Positions 26,070 through 33,486 of a DNA stretch of 60,108 nucleotides are shown here, piece by piece. The translations under genes and the position numbers were made by a program. Below the pieces are notes generated by a model. It had not been told where the DNA came from. It ran no database searches and saw nothing but the letters and a program-made list of their open reading frames with translations. This DNA is from Dyadobacter sp. CY343. Lineage in GTDB: Bacteria; Bacteroidota; Bacteroidia; Cytophagales; Spirosomataceae. Where the stretch lies: positions 1-60,108 of the forward strand of contig NZ_JAJUXK010000008.1 in the NCBI RefSeq assembly GCF_021390335.1. Direction: 5' to 3'. The stretch's first letter is position 1. Every line of letters starts with the position of its first letter.

Positions 26070-26408
26070 CTAGTTTCCAAGCAGAGCCTCAATCTCTGCT
26101 CGCAAAATCGGAATATGTCTAACTACAATTCCCCAGATCACTTCATCCGAAACCGAATCATACCCATGGATAATCCGGTTCCGAACATCAACAAGCTTCC
26201 TTGAATTGGTAATATGGATGCTGGTATCCTTCTTCATGATCCGATTCATCGCCTCACCGATGATTTCTACGTTTCTTTCAACCGCGCGTTTAGTTCGCAA
26301 ATCGGCTTGATAGTTAGCAAAGAGCAATGGGCGATCTGCGACGAAACTCTCGATTTCGGAAATCGCATTTAGCATATCAAACAGCCACGTTTTGATCTCA
26401 ATGTCCAT
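26070..26408 (-). CDS. hepT: HepT-like ribonuclease toxin (DUF86 family)
   Basis: A 112-residue all-alpha HEPN protein. It has the catalytic R-x4-H-x-Y motif of HepT toxins as VRNRIIHGYDSV (R76, H81, Y83), preceded by the usual helix RAVERNVEIIGEAMNRI. HEPN RNases of this family cleave RNA and are neutralised when the cognate MntA nucleotidyltransferase AMPylates the tyrosine of the motif. Its start overlaps the end of mntA by 11 bases, so translation is coupled. The antitoxin is encoded first, as usual in this system. Confidence 0.88.
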   Translation of the reverse strand: MDIEIKTWLFDMLNAISEIESFVADRPLLFANYQADLRTKRAVERNVEIIGEAMNRIMKKDTSIHITNSRKLVDVRNRIIHGYDSVSDEVIWGIVVRHIPILRAEIEALLGN

Positions 26409-26700
26409 AGACGAGCTGCCTTTGTTCGTTTAAGTTTTGAAGGAAATAAGGATTTTTGATAGCCTTTTCTTCCAAAAGATCAACCGGCCGTTTGAAGATA
26501 TCCTGCAAAGAGAATTTGAAGTCAAAGTAATTGTCCGCATACTCTTCAACCTCCATGTTTGTGAAGTCTACGATTAGATCAATGTCGCTTTCTCCGTCGA
26601 ACTTATCAGTCAGAACAGAGCCGAATGCATACAAGCTCTTCACTTTGTGCCTTTTACAAAGATTAATGATCGCGGTTTTATATTTTTCCAACGTTTCCAT
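26398..26700 (-). CDS. mntA: MntA-like minimal nucleotidyltransferase antitoxin
   Basis: A 100-residue protein of the minimal nucleotidyltransferase family. The active-site signature G-S-x10-D-x-D is complete: FGSVLTDKFDGESDIDLIVDF with G27, S28, D39 and D41. It precedes and overlaps the HepT gene. MntA proteins of this type AMPylate a tyrosine in HepT and so detoxify it. The gene lies 7 bases after an XRE-type regulator gene on the same strand, so the three genes probably form one transcript. Confidence 0.88.
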   Translation of the reverse strand: METLEKYKTAIINLCKRHKVKSLYAFGSVLTDKFDGESDIDLIVDFTNMEVEEYADNYFDFKFSLQDIFKRPVDLLEEKAIKNPYFLQNLNEQRQLVYGH

Positions 26701-26707
26701 TGCTGAT

Positions 26708-27130
26708 TTATTTACTCACAAGTAACCTCTCTAATCGCGCCATCATTTCATCCTTCTCTTTTAACATTCGCTCGTACAACGCAAGTTTCTCTTCAAGCAA
26801 TTGAATGATTTTGTCGACCGGATTTATGTGCTGAATATTTAAACCATTATTATTTACTGCATTGTCTGAAAAGTTGCAGGATATGTTATAAATCGCTTGC
26901 TCCTCATCAAAATTTCGAATAGCCTCAGTCGGGATTTTAAGAATGGCCGATACCTGGTCCAAAATGTTGGAATCAATCTTTTCCTTCTGTTCTAGCAGAG
27001 AGATCTTCTGCTGGTTCCAATCGTCGCCTAGCTCGAAAGCGAGGACATCCTGCTTAATTCCTAGCATCTCCCGGAAGCGTTTCAGGTTGCGGCCTTCGTG
27101 GATCTGGGGGTTGGAGGTAGTAGATGTCAT
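26708..27130 (-). CDS. XRE-family HTH regulator with C-terminal coiled coil, upstream of mntA-hepT
   Basis: The start at 27130 (MTSTTSNPQIHEGRNLKRF) is preferred because the helix-turn-helix begins directly after it. The region further upstream in this frame reads as non-coding. Residues about 12-70 form a Cro/C1-type HTH (NLKRFREMLGIKQDVLAFEL, QQKISLLEQKEKI). The middle is short and asparagine-rich, and the last 40 residues are a charged coiled coil (EEKLALYERMLKEKDEMMARL) suited to dimerisation. The distance to mntA is 7 bases. It is the likely autoregulator of the toxin-antitoxin operon, an addition to the usual two-gene system. Such regulators also occur alone in Bacteroidota. Confidence 0.75.
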   Translation of the reverse strand: MTSTTSNPQIHEGRNLKRFREMLGIKQDVLAFELGDDWNQQKISLLEQKEKIDSNILDQVSAILKIPTEAIRNFDEEQAIYNISCNFSDNAVNNNGLNIQHINPVDKIIQLLEEKLALYERMLKEKDEMMARLERLLVSK

Positions 27131-27333
27131 GCGGAAAGCTGTTTTGAAAAGGCAATTTATATAAATCCCTCGGGAAGTTTTCGGATAATTTACAGGCTTG
27201 CAATGTAGGTTACCGAACGAAGCTATTGTCAATATTGTCCAGCAGAATGTGGGCAGTTATCACTTAGCAGACTATATTTACCCTCCGGTTTTATAGTGAC
27301 ACATACTGAAAGGTACCGAAACGAAGGCCCCGA

Positions 27334-28392
27334 ATGAAAAAGGAGAATACCTCTCAAGGAGTAAAAGAAATAGCCCGACGTGCCAATGTTTCCACTGCGA
27401 CAGTGGACCGCGTGCTGCATAATCGTACCGGCGTTTCTGAAAAAACCAAGAAGCGGATCAACGAAATCATCAAGGAGCTGGACTATCAGCCCAATCTGCT
27501 CGCCAGCCGGCTCGCCTCCAAAAAAATCATCAGTATTGCGATTGTTATCCCGAGTGTGTCGGAAGAAACCGACTTTTGGGAGGCGCCCCTGCGGGGAGTT
27601 AAAAGAGCAGAGGCGGAGATCAAGCAATATGGTGTCAGCACGCAGGTCTTCTTTTTTGACCTCAATGACAAAGATTCTTTTTCGGGAAAAATCGCAGAGG
27701 TATTGCGCGGAGATTTTCAGGGTGTGCTGATTTCGCCTTCCTATATTGAAGAAACGACGAAATTTGCCGCCGAATGTGAACTTCGGAAGATCCCGTTCGT
27801 ATTTCTCGACTCCAATATCCCCGAACTTCACAGCCTTTCTTATATTGGCCCCCACCTTTTCAAAAGTGGCTACGTCGGTGCGAAGCTGCTCACTTACCGG
27901 CTGGAACGTGATAAGAAGATCCTGATCATTAATATCTCCAAAGAGATCGATAATTTTAATTATCAAAAAATAGAGGAGGGTTTCAGAAGCTATTTTCAGG
28001 ATCGCGGTCAGTCCGGTGAGATCGTGCGCATTGATATTCGTGAAACAGACTACCAATCCGTTGCCCGGCACCTTACTTATGTTTTTCATTTAAATAAAGA
28101 TATCGGCGCCGCGTTTGTGACCAATTCACGCGTGCATACGGTCGCTTCTTTTCTTAAAAACAGTCACCGGACACACGTATCGCTGATCGGCTTTGACTTT
28201 ATATCGGAAAACGTCGCCTACCTTGAAAACAACGTGATCGATTTTCTGATCTGCCACCGGCCCGAAGACCAGGGTTACCGAGGGATCATGGCGCTTTACC
28301 AGACACTTGTGGTGAATGCGCAAGTAAGCAAGCTGAGCTACATGCCTATTGATATTGTTACGAAGGAAAACTACGAATTCTACCACAATTAG
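27334..28392 (+). CDS. LacI family transcriptional regulator
   Basis: A 352-residue LacI/GalR-type repressor. The DNA-binding headpiece (about 8-60) is GVKEIARRANVSTATVDRVL followed by the hinge helix NLLASRLASKK. A periplasmic-binding-protein-like effector domain spans about 65-340 (ISIAIVIPS, VLISPSY, LIGFDFISENVAYL). The T-A-T-V-D-R-V-L-H-N-R recognition helix resembles the subgroup that senses sugars or polyols in Bacteroidota. It is encoded just upstream of the operon it probably controls, and the GGGCACGTGCCC palindromes at 28516 and 33434, with a central CG, have the form of LacI operators. The effector is unknown. Confidence 0.92.
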   Translation: MKKENTSQGVKEIARRANVSTATVDRVLHNRTGVSEKTKKRINEIIKELDYQPNLLASRLASKKIISIAIVIPSVSEETDFWEAPLRGVKRAEAEIKQYGVSTQVFFFDLNDKDSFSGKIAEVLRGDFQGVLISPSYIEETTKFAAECELRKIPFVFLDSNIPELHSLSYIGPHLFKSGYVGAKLLTYRLERDKKILIINISKEIDNFNYQKIEEGFRSYFQDRGQSGEIVRIDIRETDYQSVARHLTYVFHLNKDIGAAFVTNSRVHTVASFLKNSHRTHVSLIGFDFISENVAYLENNVIDFLICHRPEDQGYRGIMALYQTLVVNAQVSKLSYMPIDIVTKENYEFYHN

Positions 28393-28491
28393 CATTCCTA
28401 GATTACATAACGCATTCGCTGCCATTCGCGCTAGAATCCGGCACTGGTAAATAATACCACAGAATTTTCTATAAATAAATTCGGCAAAACT

Positions 28492-28507
28492 AGAATTTTA
28501 AAATTCT
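28492..28507. promoter_or_regulatory. 16-bp perfect AT palindrome AGAATTTTAAAATTCT
   Basis: This self-complementary word lies 8 bases upstream of the LacI-type operator, in the 189-bp region between the regulator and the transporter gene. It may be a second protein-binding site or simply part of the AT-rich promoter upstream region. No function can be shown from sequence alone. Confidence 0.35.
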
Positions 28508-28515
28508 TTTCTACC

Positions 28516-28537
28516 TTTACGGGCACGTGCCCGTAAA
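28516..28537. promoter_or_regulatory. LacI-type operator, 22-bp perfect palindrome
   Basis: The left half is TTTACGGGCAC and the right half GTGCCCGTAAA, a perfect 22-bp palindrome with the central CG usual for LacI operators. It sits 45 bases before the transporter start. TACCTTTA (28512-28519), one mismatch from the Bacteroidota -7 element, overlaps its left edge, so binding would block transcription. The same GGGCACGTGCCC core recurs before the second susC (33434). Confidence 0.7.
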
Positions 28538-28581
28538 TTGCATCAGCGTTTTCTTTACCTGACCCTTAAACACCTTTTATC

Positions 28582-29814
28582 TTGGAAGATCTGAAAGACA
28601 AAGTCCTCAGGTGGCTCAAATCACTTGGCCCCGGAATGATCACCGCCGCATTGGTATTCGGACCAAGTAAGCTGACCATCACTTCGAAGATCGGCGCGGT
28701 TTACGGTTACTCCCTTTTGTGGGTGGTGATTATTGCGATCGTTTTCATGGCTGTATTCACGGCGATGTCTACACGTATTGGAGTAGCGACGAATCAATCG
28801 CTTCTGGCTTCTGTGAAACAGAAATGGGGCAAGCCAGCTTCGGTGGCAATGGGATTGGGCGTCTTTTTGGTGAGTACTTCTTTTCAGGCGGGGAACTCGG
28901 TAGGTGTGGGTATTGCGGTGGGAGAGCTGTACCATACTTCTCCGGTTCCGTGGATTATATTTTTCAATGCGCTCGGGATCAGTTTGTTATTTTTTAGAAG
29001 CTTCTATTCTGTGTTAGAGCGGACAATGATCGTGCTGATTTTTGTAATGCTGTTTTCATTCATTACTACATTCTTTTGGGCTGCGCCTGATCCGGTAAAA
29101 ATTGTAAAAGGTTTTACGACGCCGGTGATCCCGGAAGGTTCGCAGGGTTTGATCATCGCTTTTGTGGCATCGTGCTTTTCCATTGTGGGTGCATTATACC
29201 AGTCGTACCTGATCCAGGAAAGGATCCGGATCAATCCGGCACTACGCCAGGCGAAAAACGATAGTACGACCGGAATTATCATTCTGGGCGTGATGTGCGC
29301 TATTGTGATCATCTGCGCCGCCGCGATCCTGAATCCCAAAGGTATTGCAGTGAACTCCGCCACGGATATGGCCAGGGCCCTTGAACCGATTTTTGGTGAA
29401 AATGCATCGACATTGTTTCTGATCGGTTTGTTTGGTGCTGCTTTCTCTTCGCTCATCGGGAATGCATCCGTAGGCGGCACATTGCTGGGCGACGCGCTTG
29501 GGTTAGGGAGTAATTTTAGTTCAAAATCAGTGCGTTACCTGGTGGCGCTGGTCATGATTATCGGCGCTTTGGTGGCAGTACGTTTTGGTAAACTGCCGCT
29601 CGAACTGATCGTTTTCGCCCAGAGCGTGACCATTTTTGTAGTGCCTTTTATCGGTACTGCTATTTATATGGTCGGGAATGATAAGGAGATCATGGGCGAT
29701 AAGGTCAATAGTCCGCTTGTGAAAATTGTGGCGGGAATCGGGCTGCTGGTCATTTTCGGTCTTGCGATCATTAATTCCAAAGAACTATTCTTTAATAATC
29801 CGCTTTTCAAATAA
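28582..29814 (+). CDS. Nramp-fold membrane transporter lacking the metal-binding motifs
   Basis: A 410-residue inner-membrane protein with about 11 hydrophobic helices. It aligns with Nramp/MntH in TM1 (SLGPGMITAALVF and later YGYSLLWVV), but the metal-binding D-P-G-N is replaced by G-P-S-K. In TM6 the M-P-H motif is replaced by Q-S-Y (GALYQSYLIQE). Without the Asp, Asn and Met ligands, Mn/Fe transport is unlikely. A different substrate, for example a sugar-acid or small organic compound, is inferred from its place at the head of a LacI-controlled catabolic operon. No in-frame ATG exists at the N-terminus; TTG at 28582 is the best start because it keeps TM1 intact. Confidence 0.75.
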   Translation: MEDLKDKVLRWLKSLGPGMITAALVFGPSKLTITSKIGAVYGYSLLWVVIIAIVFMAVFTAMSTRIGVATNQSLLASVKQKWGKPASVAMGLGVFLVSTSFQAGNSVGVGIAVGELYHTSPVPWIIFFNALGISLLFFRSFYSVLERTMIVLIFVMLFSFITTFFWAAPDPVKIVKGFTTPVIPEGSQGLIIAFVASCFSIVGALYQSYLIQERIRINPALRQAKNDSTTGIIILGVMCAIVIICAAAILNPKGIAVNSATDMARALEPIFGENASTLFLIGLFGAAFSSLIGNASVGGTLLGDALGLGSNFSSKSVRYLVALVMIIGALVAVRFGKLPLELIVFAQSVTIFVVPFIGTAIYMVGNDKEIMGDKVNSPLVKIVAGIGLLVIFGLAIINSKELFFNNPLFK

Positions 29815-29820
29815 CTTTTT

Positions 29821-30837
29821 ATGATTGACATCGCTTCATTGGAAGAAAAATGGCTGAGCCCGTCGGAGGCATTGATCGAGGATATTAAGCGCATTGACGG
29901 CGATATCATGGTGCTGGGCGCAGGAGGCAAAATCGGTCCGAGCATTTGCCGGCTCGCAAAGCAGGCGATCGAGCGCGCTGGTCTGGACAAACGCGTGGTG
30001 GCAGTTTCCCGGTTCAGCGAGGCCGGACTTGCCGCCGAACTGAATGCAGAAGGTATTGAGACGATTTCTGCAAATATCCTGGATGACAGTCAATTGCAGA
30101 ACTTACCTGAGATAGATAATGTGCTTTATCTGGCAGGAACCAAATTCGGAACATCCAATAATGAGCCTTACACCTGGGCCATGAATACCTACCTGCCGGG
30201 CCGCGTGGCTGAGAAATTTCGTAAGTCGAAGATAGTGGTGTATTCAACGGGGAATGTGTATCCGTTTACGGCGGTGAACTCTGGTGGTGCTACCGAGGAG
30301 CTGCGGGCTAATCCGGTAGGCGAGTATGGACAGTCGTGCCTGGGGCGCGAGCGTTTGTTTCAATACTTTTCATCGGTTTACGGAACACCGCTTTTGATCT
30401 ACCGTCTCAACTACGCCATTGATTTCCGTTATGGTGTACTGCTGGAAATTGCCAAATCGGTATTGAACGGGAAGCCGATCGATGTGAGTATGGGACATGT
30501 GAATGTGATCTGGCAGGGCGATGCAAATGAAATGGCGATCCGCTCGCTGCTGCATTGCGAGGCGCCGGCGAAGCTTTTGAACATTACCGGACCGGAGACC
30601 GTTTCACTCCGCTGGCTGGCTCAGGAATTCGGACGTATATTTAATACCGTTCCTGAATTTTTGGGTGAAGAACAGCCTACGGCGCTGCTGAGCAATGCGG
30701 CGGAATCATTCCGCTTGTTTGGCTATCCGCGAACCACATTGAAACAAATGATCGGCATTACCGCGCAGTGGCTGCTGGAAGGCGGACAAACCATTAACAA
30801 GCCCACGCATTTCCAGGAGCGCAAGGGACACTTTTAA
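29821..30837 (+). CDS. NAD-dependent epimerase/dehydratase-like protein (extended SDR)
   Basis: A 338-residue protein with a Rossmann opening DIMVLGAGGKIGPSI (G-x-G-G-x-x-G-like dinucleotide site) and the epimerase-type strands VLYLAGTKFG and VVYSTGNVYPF. The usual Y-x-x-x-K catalytic pair is altered: the tyrosine is Y169 in EYGQSC, but the lysine position is C173. The later part has the substrate-side VIWQGDANEMAIRSL and LLNITGPETVSLRWLA segments. It may therefore bind NAD and a sugar derivative with a changed mechanism. It starts 6 bases after the transporter gene and ends 19 bases before the DapA-like gene. Confidence 0.75.
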   Translation: MIDIASLEEKWLSPSEALIEDIKRIDGDIMVLGAGGKIGPSICRLAKQAIERAGLDKRVVAVSRFSEAGLAAELNAEGIETISANILDDSQLQNLPEIDNVLYLAGTKFGTSNNEPYTWAMNTYLPGRVAEKFRKSKIVVYSTGNVYPFTAVNSGGATEELRANPVGEYGQSCLGRERLFQYFSSVYGTPLLIYRLNYAIDFRYGVLLEIAKSVLNGKPIDVSMGHVNVIWQGDANEMAIRSLLHCEAPAKLLNITGPETVSLRWLAQEFGRIFNTVPEFLGEEQPTALLSNAAESFRLFGYPRTTLKQMIGITAQWLLEGGQTINKPTHFQERKGHF

Positions 30838-30856
30838 TTATTAAATTGAATACAAG

Positions 30857-31921
30857 ATGTTAGACGAACAGAAGAAAAAGCTGCTGTTTGAAGGAACGGT
30901 CATTCCTGCGCACCCGCTTGCATTGACCCGGGAGCTGCAATTGGACGAGCAGAGGCAGCGCGGACTGACGCGGTACTACATGGCCAGCGGCGCCGGTGGC
31001 GTGGCGATCGGCGTGCACACCACCCAGTTCGAGATCCGAGATCCGCACATTAATTTGTTTGAAAAAGTACTCGCGATCACCTCGGAAGAAATAGACAAAG
31101 CAGCACTAGACAGGCCATTTATCAAAGTGGCAGGGATCTGCGGAAAAACGCAGCAGGCATTAAAGGAGGCAGATATCGCCATTAAATACGGCTATGATCT
31201 GGGACTGGTGAGCATGGCCGCATTCAAAACTGAGCCTGAGGATGAGATCATTGCGCATGTAAAAAAGGTGGCGGCGAAAATTCCGGTATTCGGGTTCTAT
31301 TTGCAGGTAGCTGTGGGAGGAAGGGTATTCAGTTATAATTTCTGGCAGGAATTTGCCGAGATACCGAATGTAACTGCGATCAAAGTGGCGGCATTCAACC
31401 GCTATCAGACGCTGGATGTTGTTCGGGCCGTGGCGGGCTCTTCGCGGAAAGATGACATTGCATTATACACCGGAAACGACGATAACATCGTAGCCGATCT
31501 GCTGACGCCATTTGTATTCAATATCAATGGAAATGTTGTCGAAAAACGCTTCGTAGGCGGCCTGCTGGGGCATTATGCTGTCTGGACTGAAAGATCGGTG
31601 CAGTTGTTGGCAGACATTAAAAAAGCCATGAACGGCACCAAAGAAGATATTGAAAAACTGCTCAGCGCGAATGTGGAAGTGACTGACATGAATGCAGCGA
31701 TTTTTGATCCAGCCAACAATTTTCACGGCTGCATTACCGGTGTTCACGAGGTACTTCGCAGGCAGGGATTAATGGAAGGAATCTGGACATTGAATCCGAA
31801 AGAAGACCTTTCGCCGGGACAGGCCGATGAAATTACCAGGGTTACCGAAGCGTATCCGCATCTGGTGGATGATGAATTTGTAAGCGCATTTTTGGAAAAA
31901 GAAGTCAATCTGATCCAGTAA
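30857..31921 (+). CDS. DapA/KDG-aldolase superfamily protein
   Basis: A 354-residue (beta/alpha)8 enzyme of the dihydrodipicolinate synthase family, longer than the usual 290-310. It contains GTVIPAHPLALT at the start, YYMASGAGGVAIGVHTTQF, the expected Schiff-base lysine K176 in VTAIKVAAF, and a TGND loop after the barrel. Members cleave or dehydrate 2-keto-3-deoxy sugar acids, and many act in sugar-acid catabolism. With an epimerase and a sugar dehydrogenase next to it, a role in degrading an oxidised sugar is plausible. The exact reaction cannot be read from sequence. Confidence 0.8.
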   Translation: MLDEQKKKLLFEGTVIPAHPLALTRELQLDEQRQRGLTRYYMASGAGGVAIGVHTTQFEIRDPHINLFEKVLAITSEEIDKAALDRPFIKVAGICGKTQQALKEADIAIKYGYDLGLVSMAAFKTEPEDEIIAHVKKVAAKIPVFGFYLQVAVGGRVFSYNFWQEFAEIPNVTAIKVAAFNRYQTLDVVRAVAGSSRKDDIALYTGNDDNIVADLLTPFVFNINGNVVEKRFVGGLLGHYAVWTERSVQLLADIKKAMNGTKEDIEKLLSANVEVTDMNAAIFDPANNFHGCITGVHEVLRRQGLMEGIWTLNPKEDLSPGQADEITRVTEAYPHLVDDEFVSAFLEKEVNLIQ

Positions 31922-31922
31922 C

Positions 31923-33416
31923 ATGGTGGTGTATCGGTTAGCGGCAGTCTTGTTTGTGACGGGCATGCTGCATTTTTGGGTTAGGCAAAACGAACCGCAG
32001 CGGTCCGTAACGCCCGTCGATACGCCATTGAAAGTCAGCATCGTAGCATCCGGACTGAATGTTCCCTGGGAGATCATCTGGGGACCCGATAATCAGATAT
32101 GGTTTACAGAGCAAAGTGGTACGATCAGCAAAGTCGATCCGAAAACGGGCGTGAAAACCTTGCTCGCAAAAATCGATGATGTATACCGCTATCGTTCGCT
32201 GGGTTTGCTGGGCATGGCGATCCACCCCGATTTCAAGCGTCAGCCGTTCGTGTTTGTGGATTATATGTGTAAAAAAGATTCTGCGATCACCACGAGGCTG
32301 GTTCGTTTTACCTATAAAAACAACAAGCTTACCGAACCGAAAATACTGCTTGAAATTCCTGCGCACACGGGCCATAATGGTTCCAGGATCGTTTTTGCAC
32401 CCGATGGAAAACTGATGTTTGCCACCGGAGACGCGATTACGATCACCAACGCACAGAATAAGAAGTCACTGAATGGGAAGGTTTTACGCATGAATATAGA
32501 TGGTACTGCGCCGGCAGATAATCCGATCAAGAGAAGCCTGGTTTGGTCTTGGGGACACCGTAATATTCAGGGATTGACTTATGGCGCAAACGGGCTGCTG
32601 TACGCCTCCGAACACGGCGACGCGCTGGAAGATGAGCTGAATATTATTCAAAAAGGCGGCAACTATGGCTGGCCGAAAGTGGAAGGTTTTTGTGATCAGC
32701 CGAAAGAAAAGCAGCTTTGTGATTCGGTTAAAATCATTGAGCCCATTAAATCCTGGACACCGACGATTGCACCGGCAGGGATTGTTTTTTACAATAAGAA
32801 TCTGTTTCCGGAATGGAAGAATGCCATTTTACTTACAACCCTGAAAGAAAGTGATTTGCGCATTCTCAAACCCGATCAAACCGGTAAGAAAATAGAATCC
32901 GAAAGCATTGTACTGGACGCTAAGTATGGCAGGCTCCGCGACATTTGCATTGGCCCGGATGGCAGCATCTACGTTTCCACCAGCAACCGCGACTGGAACC
33001 CGGCAACCGGATTTCCAAAGCCAGCTGACGACCAGATTTTACGCCTTACGCCGGGCAAAGCAACAGACCAGGTAGCGCAAACTGCCACTTCTCCGGAAGC
33101 GCCGAAAGGACAACGCATTTATAATCAGTATTGTGCCTCCTGCCACAAACAGAATGGGGAAGGGGTAGCCGAAGTATTTCCACCGCTGCGGCAAACTGCG
33201 CAGGTAAAGGATAAGGAGCAGCTGATCAATATCGTGCTCAATGGACTTTCAGGCAAAATAGAAGTGAGTGGAAAATCTTATGACCAGCACATGCCGGCCA
33301 TGTCATTTCTAAAAGACAGTGATCTTGCCGAAGTAGCAACCTATGTACGACAGAACTTTGGAAACCAGCTCAGTGCGGTTTCCGAGCAGGAAGTCAAAGC
33401 CGCGCGCGCAAAGTGA
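31923..33416 (+). CDS. PQQ-type soluble aldose/sugar dehydrogenase fused to cytochrome c
   Basis: A 497-residue exported protein. After an N-terminal signal/anchor (about 1-22), residues about 35-385 form the six-bladed GSDH beta-propeller (LNVPWEIIWGPDNQIWFTEQ, LGLLGMAIHPDF, HTGHNGSRIVFAPDG, WSWGHRNIQGLTY, NYGWP). A C-terminal cytochrome c domain (about 398-475) has the heme site C404-A-S-C407-H408 and a probable axial methionine in MPAMSF. It would oxidise an aldose in the periplasm and pass electrons through its own heme. Its start is 1 base after the preceding stop, so it is the fourth gene of the same operon. PQQ must come from outside or from genes elsewhere. Confidence 0.85.
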   Translation: MVVYRLAAVLFVTGMLHFWVRQNEPQRSVTPVDTPLKVSIVASGLNVPWEIIWGPDNQIWFTEQSGTISKVDPKTGVKTLLAKIDDVYRYRSLGLLGMAIHPDFKRQPFVFVDYMCKKDSAITTRLVRFTYKNNKLTEPKILLEIPAHTGHNGSRIVFAPDGKLMFATGDAITITNAQNKKSLNGKVLRMNIDGTAPADNPIKRSLVWSWGHRNIQGLTYGANGLLYASEHGDALEDELNIIQKGGNYGWPKVEGFCDQPKEKQLCDSVKIIEPIKSWTPTIAPAGIVFYNKNLFPEWKNAILLTTLKESDLRILKPDQTGKKIESESIVLDAKYGRLRDICIGPDGSIYVSTSNRDWNPATGFPKPADDQILRLTPGKATDQVAQTATSPEAPKGQRIYNQYCASCHKQNGEGVAEVFPPLRQTAQVKDKEQLINIVLNGLSGKIEVSGKSYDQHMPAMSFLKDSDLAEVATYVRQNFGNQLSAVSEQEVKAARAK

Positions 33417-33433
33417 TTTTTTTTGATGAATAC

Positions 33434-33447
33434 CGGGCACGTGCCCG
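33434..33447. promoter_or_regulatory. Second LacI-type operator, CGGGCACGTGCCCG
   Basis: A 14-bp perfect palindrome in the 70-bp gap between the dehydrogenase gene and the second susC. Its core is identical to the core of the 22-bp palindrome at 28516-28537 and occurs at the one other place in this locus where a separate transcript would start. This supports a promoter for susCD repressed by the LacI protein encoded at 27334. Confidence 0.65.
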
Positions 33448-33486
33448 AGCCAGCGTTTTTCCAAACAACCAATAAACCCAATTCCT

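Noticed and set aside
27229..28089. 286-residue minus-strand frame opposite the LacI gene
   Set aside because: The LacI reading is unambiguous. The antisense frame has no motif and would overlap the divergent XRE promoter.
28582..29814. Annotation as a manganese transporter (mntH)
   Set aside because: The family fold fits, but the D-P-G-N and M-P-H metal ligands are absent, so the specific name would be misleading.
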